A stretch of DNA of 64,000 nt, taken from Candidatus Nanopelagicaceae bacterium (GTDB lineage: Bacteria; Actinomycetota; Actinomycetes; Nanopelagicales; Nanopelagicaceae). Made by a program: the position numbers and the translations under genes. Each line of letters starts with the position of its first letter. The first letter of the stretch is position 1. This document shows positions 60,246 through 64,000 of this stretch, one piece after another. The DNA is taken from the NCBI GenBank assembly GCA_947454735.1, contig CANGLK010000002.1, positions 20,833 through 84,832 of the forward strand, in the 5' to 3' direction. The notes beneath the pieces are model-generated. The model had not been told where the DNA came from and did no database searches. It worked only from the letters and a program-made list of their open reading frames with translations.

Positions 60246-61258
60246 TAGAAACGACGTACCGCAACTAATCTCTTTGAACCAAGGGATGTTGCATCAGCAA
60301 TCTTCACACGCGATCCAGAACGTGGTGCGTGAACCATCTTTCCGCCGCCGATATAGATACCAACGTGAGATACAGGTCGACCGAAGAAGAGGAGATCGCC
60401 TGGCTTCTTCTGGTTGAAAGGAATCGACTTACCCATTCGAGATTGAGCCGCTGATGAGTGTGGAAGATTTACTCCAGCAGATTGATAGGCGCGCATTGTG
60501 AGCCCTGAGCAATCCCAGTAGACCATTCCATCGGCGCCAAAGACATAGCGGTCACCGATTTGTTTAAATGCAAATTTGATTGCAAGTCCCGCACGGCCAG
60601 AGATGCCACCGAGAGATTTTGCCTGTGCCAATGAACTCGCCTGGTCTGCATCCTCTTGCTGCTGTGCAAGTTTGGCGAGACGATCGCGATCTTCCTTCTT
60701 TAATTTGGCGAGAATAGCCTCAGCCTTCTTAAGCTTCTCCTGAGCAACTGCACTCTGTTGCGCTAACTTGGTTTGCAAAATCTTTACCTGTGCCAGGCGA
60801 TCAGAGACCGTCAATGATGTTGCATTGAGCTTTTGAGTCGCAGATTGATATTTCTTTAATTGAATTGATTTCTGGCGTGTGATCGATTCAAGTGATCCCG
60901 CCGAACTTAAGTAGAGTGTCGGATCACTTGAGAAGAGGAGCTCGAGGCTCTGACTGAGCGATCCTGACTTGTATTGGTTGACTGCAATGATCCCAAGATT
61001 GTGGGAAATCGAATCAACGTTCTTACCCTGAATTGCTGCCTGAGCCTGGATGCCATTGAGGCTGCGCTGAAGTGCGGCAAGTTTCACCTTCGCCTCTTGT
61101 GCGCCCTCTGCTGCAGCTGTCGCCTGATCCTGGAGATCATTTACCTGAGCCTGAATCTGAGCGAGGGTCGGTGCAGCCTGAGCTACTTGTGGCGTTACAA
61201 CGAGCGATGCCGTTGCTGCCACGAGCGCTACCAGCGGTGCTGCTACGCGAATTCTCAT
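60245..61258 (-). CDS. Secreted NlpC/P60 peptidoglycan hydrolase with coiled-coil N-terminus
   Basis: Signal peptide; YWDCSGLTMRAYQSAGVNLPHSSAAQ; HVGIYIGGGKMVHAPRSG. Confidence 0.94.
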   Translation of the reverse strand: MRIRVAAPLVALVAATASLVVTPQVAQAAPTLAQIQAQVNDLQDQATAAAEGAQEAKVKLAALQRSLNGIQAQAAIQGKNVDSISHNLGIIAVNQYKSGSLSQSLELLFSSDPTLYLSSAGSLESITRQKSIQLKKYQSATQKLNATSLTVSDRLAQVKILQTKLAQQSAVAQEKLKKAEAILAKLKKEDRDRLAKLAQQQEDADQASSLAQAKSLGGISGRAGLAIKFAFKQIGDRYVFGADGMVYWDCSGLTMRAYQSAGVNLPHSSAAQSRMGKSIPFNQKKPGDLLFFGRPVSHVGIYIGGGKMVHAPRSGSRVKIADATSLGSKRLVAVRRF

Positions 61259-61361
61259 TAGGGAAGGCTAACCAAGTAAAAGCGCCAATCTCAACTTTAC
61301 CGACGCCTGCACGCTGAAAATATGGTGTGAATCTCGCTCTAAGCGAGGATATTCTTCCCAA

Positions 61362-61883
61362 ATGGCTCTCATTGCATCTCTCGTCGTTGGGAGAAATGGG
61401 GCCACCTCACTTGGAGGAAAGTCTGCGCCCCTCTCCACGCCGAGTGATCGAGAGAGGTTTCTCAAACGCCATCGCAGTGCGGCAGCATTTATTATCGGCA
61501 AGAAGAGCGCCGCCCTTGAAAGCTATGTAGCAACGCGCGTTCCAATCTTTGTATTCTCAAGAAATTCAGAAGCACTGATCTTGCCGCATCCGTTAATGCA
61601 ACAAGTCACGGTCAATCGCGGAGATCTTGGAGAGATTTCTCGAAGAATTGATCAACAGATTGAGGGAGAGATTGTTGTTGAAGCGGGAGTCTCTCTCCTC
61701 AGTGCTCTCATCAAATCAGGCGTCATTGATCAATGGGAACTTTCAATATCACCTATTGAAGGCGATGGCGACTTTATAGATTTCGAAACGCTATTAAGGG
61801 ATTTCGAAGTCAGCGAAGAAGTTACAGAGGATGGAACGCGATTATTGCAATGCAGATATAAGGGCAACTCCGCCAACAGCTAA
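61362..61883 (+). CDS. RibD C-terminal/dihydrofolate reductase-like protein
   Basis: ALIASLVVGRNGATSLGGKSAPLSTPSDRERF...VEAGVSLLSALIKSGVIDQWELSISP. Confidence 0.72.
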   Translation: MALIASLVVGRNGATSLGGKSAPLSTPSDRERFLKRHRSAAAFIIGKKSAALESYVATRVPIFVFSRNSEALILPHPLMQQVTVNRGDLGEISRRIDQQIEGEIVVEAGVSLLSALIKSGVIDQWELSISPIEGDGDFIDFETLLRDFEVSEEVTEDGTRLLQCRYKGNSANS

Positions 61884-62687
61884 TACGACTCCAATGTATT
61901 GCGCCTTATGGAGCCTTTCATGCAAGAAGATATATGCAAGAACGGCAGTGGCAATTGGGTAGAGAGAGCCAAGGACCATTGCAATAGAAACCAGTCCCTT
62001 TGTCGTTGCAACGCCGAGAAGTAGATTGGCAGAGAAATCTGCGATACCAATTGCGGCAAGAAGTGGGATGTCAGATTTGCGAACTCCCCCACCACTTCGC
62101 ATCTTTATAAAATATGCCGCGCTAACAATAAAAGTTGTCGACCGCATCGTTATCATTGTCATAAGTGAACTTTGCTGAGAGCCGATTGCCATGAAAGTGA
62201 GAGCTGAACCAAATCCAAGCGCGGCACCGAGGGCTAATAAAACAGGTTTGATTGGAAGACCTTGAGTAATTTCAGGACCGCTTGCAAGAAAACCGCCGAT
62301 GATTGCAGCAATCACGCCCATCGTCACAGGGGTTGAGAGTTGATCGCCTTTAATAATAAGTGCAAAGAAAAGTGGAATGAGAACACTAAGTGAACTAATC
62401 GGCGATACAACGCCCATACGTCCGCTCGATAGCCCTGCATAGAGACAGAGGAGCCCTGCATAACCGCAGAGACCTGCGAGTGCGCCATTGACCAAGTAAC
62501 CTGATGAATCGAGCGAAGGCGCAATCCATCCGCCAGAGATCAGAAGAAGGAGAATTCCAAAGGCGAGACCAAAAGCTTGATTGATTCCAAGAACGACCAT
62601 CGTTGGCAATCTCTTGCTGAGATTTCCTGCATGATAGTCAGCACTTCCCCACAGGAGGCTTGAGAGAAGTGCAAGGAGCGTTGCCAT
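61842..62687 (-). CDS. EamA/DMT family transporter
   Basis: Multiple TM helices, LLSSLLWGSADYHAG and LGSLYPIATAVLAYIFLHERL. Confidence 0.87.
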   Translation of the reverse strand: MATLLALLSSLLWGSADYHAGNLSKRLPTMVVLGINQAFGLAFGILLLLISGGWIAPSLDSSGYLVNGALAGLCGYAGLLCLYAGLSSGRMGVVSPISSLSVLIPLFFALIIKGDQLSTPVTMGVIAAIIGGFLASGPEITQGLPIKPVLLALGAALGFGSALTFMAIGSQQSSLMTMITMRSTTFIVSAAYFIKMRSGGGVRKSDIPLLAAIGIADFSANLLLGVATTKGLVSIAMVLGSLYPIATAVLAYIFLHERLHKAQYIGVVLAVGGVALISALQ

Positions 62688-62755
62688 CTGCGCAGGGTAC
62701 CGAATCCGAGGCTGACCTCCCAGCTATTTCACCCTTTCAACTTTAGAATTGAGCA

Positions 62756-63346
62756 GTGAATTCACGCGCCCCTTTCTCCTTCGAATCGATGATTAACATC
62801 ATTCGCGAATTCACCCCTCGCAGCGAGATCGAACTTGAAGAGGTTCCCGCTCCGCAAAAACTTGCTCAATACTCTTTTGCATTTACAGCCGATGTCAGCA
62901 ATGGTCTTATCGGCGATCAAGAAGATGAACTTGCATCGGGTCGCTTTGTAATTTTGCATGAACCAGGCGGACAGGACACCTGGGAAGGCGAATACCGTTG
63001 CGTCACATTTATGCGCGCATCTGTCGACTCCGATATGCAGGCAGATCCACTTCTTCCTGAGGTCGGATGGAATTGGCTTCTCGATAGTTTGCAAGAGGCA
63101 GATGCTCTCTACAGCGCGCCATCGGGAACGGTCACTCGCGTTTCAAGCGCCTCATTTGGAAAGTTATCTTCTCGCCATGATGAGTCTGAGGTAGAGATCC
63201 GCGCATCATGGTCTCCGATTCTGACAACTCCTGAAGAGCTTGTTCCGCATGTTCGCGCTTGGTGTAATTTCATTAGAGAGGTCGCAGGATTACCTCCCAT
63301 CGCCGAAGGCGTTGCCTCCATCAGTAATGCACGTCGTCGTGGCTGA
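62756..63346 (+). CDS. DUF3000 family protein (GTG start)
   Basis: EEVPAPQKLAQYSFAFTADV...GRFVILHEPGGQDTWEGEYRCVTFMRA; directly upstream of RNase D. Confidence 0.85.
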   Translation: MNSRAPFSFESMINIIREFTPRSEIELEEVPAPQKLAQYSFAFTADVSNGLIGDQEDELASGRFVILHEPGGQDTWEGEYRCVTFMRASVDSDMQADPLLPEVGWNWLLDSLQEADALYSAPSGTVTRVSSASFGKLSSRHDESEVEIRASWSPILTTPEELVPHVRAWCNFIREVAGLPPIAEGVASISNARRRG

Positions 63347-64000
63347 ACTTCTTACCGCCCCATATCTCGGCTTGCCGGAATTAGTTGCAACCCCTGAACA
63401 ATTCGATGCAATGCTTGTAGAACTTGCCAAAGCTTCAGGTCCGTATGCAGTTGATGCAGAACGAGCTTCCGGATACCGCTATAGCTCTCGAGCGTATTTG
63501 ATTCAGATAAAGCGCGAAGGTGGCGGACTTCATCTCATTGATCCCATCCCATTTGGAGTAGGAAGTGAACACTTTGCTCGACTCAATGATTTATGGCGTG
63601 ACGAAGAGATCATCTTGCATGCAAGCACTCAAGATCTTCCATGTCTTCGCGAAGTTGGACTCAACCCCACTCGCCTATTCGATACAGAACTTGCAGGAAG
63701 ACTTATTGGTCTGCCAAGGGTTGGCCTAGGTGCACTCGTTGAATCGCTCTTAGATATTGGTTTGGCGAAAGAGCACTCTGCTCAAGATTGGTCAGTGCGA
63801 CCATTACCTGAAGATTGGCTTAACTACGCAGCACTCGATGTAGAGCTTCTCATTGAACTGAGAAATGAGATTGAAAAGTTGCTCATCGAGAAGAAGAAGC
63901 TGAAGTGGGCGATCGAAGAATTTCAATCTATCCTCGCAGCTCCTCCTGCACCTAAGCGAGTAGATCCATGGCGTCGCACATCAGGAATGCATAAGGTGAG
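63327..64000 (+). CDS. rnd: Ribonuclease D family exonuclease, 3' truncated by window edge (not in ORF track; GTG 63339 is an alternative start)
   Basis: My translation: AVDAERASGYRYSSRAYLIQIKREGGGLHLID, ILHASTQDLPCL, WLNYAALDVELLIEL (DEDDy motifs). Confidence 0.9.
   Translation, partial: MHVVVAELLTAPYLGLPELVATPEQFDAMLVELAKASGPYAVDAERASGYRYSSRAYLIQIKREGGGLHLIDPIPFGVGSEHFARLNDLWRDEEIILHASTQDLPCLREVGLNPTRLFDTELAGRLIGLPRVGLGALVESLLDIGLAKEHSAQDWSVRPLPEDWLNYAALDVELLIELRNEIEKLLIEKKKLKWAIEEFQSILAAPPAPKRVDPWRRTSGMHKV

Noticed and set aside
61333-61347. ctcgc-tctaa-gcgag hairpin upstream of RibD-like gene; considered with ydaO/c-di-AMP riboswitch for NlpC/P60
   Set aside because: The 103-bp intergenic space is too short for that riboswitch class and lacks its conserved core
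1-64000. Many 60-150 aa ORFs antisense to or nested in longer genes
   Set aside because: They overlap well-supported genes, have no family motifs, and have compositions expected from shadow frames
1-64000. tRNA, rRNA, transposase, integrase, CRISPR, prophage or toxin-antitoxin genes
   Set aside because: I scanned the intergenic regions and ORF products and found no convincing signature for any of these

Overview
The window is a gene-dense, accessory-poor actinobacterial chromosome segment. Protein content and very short intergenic gaps suggest a streamlined freshwater acI/Nanopelagicales-type genome; this taxonomic placement is inferred, not computed. It carries the bc1-aa3 respiratory cluster (ctaE-qcrCAB on +, ctaCDF on -), trpD, erpA/nadA, a cobalamin-riboswitch-linked ECF importer, gcvT, pepA, lpdA-sucB, lipB-lipA, glnA, and a SAM-IV-like-riboswitch-linked polar amino acid ABC importer. 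It also carries padR-ino1, a uracil/xanthine permease, acyltransferases, a ROK kinase, an acyl-CoA ligase, NlpC/P60 and a partial RNase D. I found no mobile elements, CRISPR arrays, rRNA or tRNA genes. The observations I rate highest are: (1) a class-V aminotransferase / cysteine desulfurase homolog next to ctaC that keeps the C-terminal Cys loop (GSACS) but has lost the PLP-lysine HK motif; (2) a SAM-IV-type riboswitch upstream of a HAAT-type ABC transporter, implying methionine or related uptake; (3) a B12 riboswitch in front of a SCO2322-like secreted protein plus ECF T/A/S operon; (4) an N-terminally truncated NhaA whose start lies directly after a strong terminator-like hairpin; (5) a standalone Cas4/RecB-like PD-(D/E)XK protein with four cysteines; (6) widespread tail-to-tail overlap of convergent genes. 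No clearly new multi-gene system (for example a defence island) is visible.
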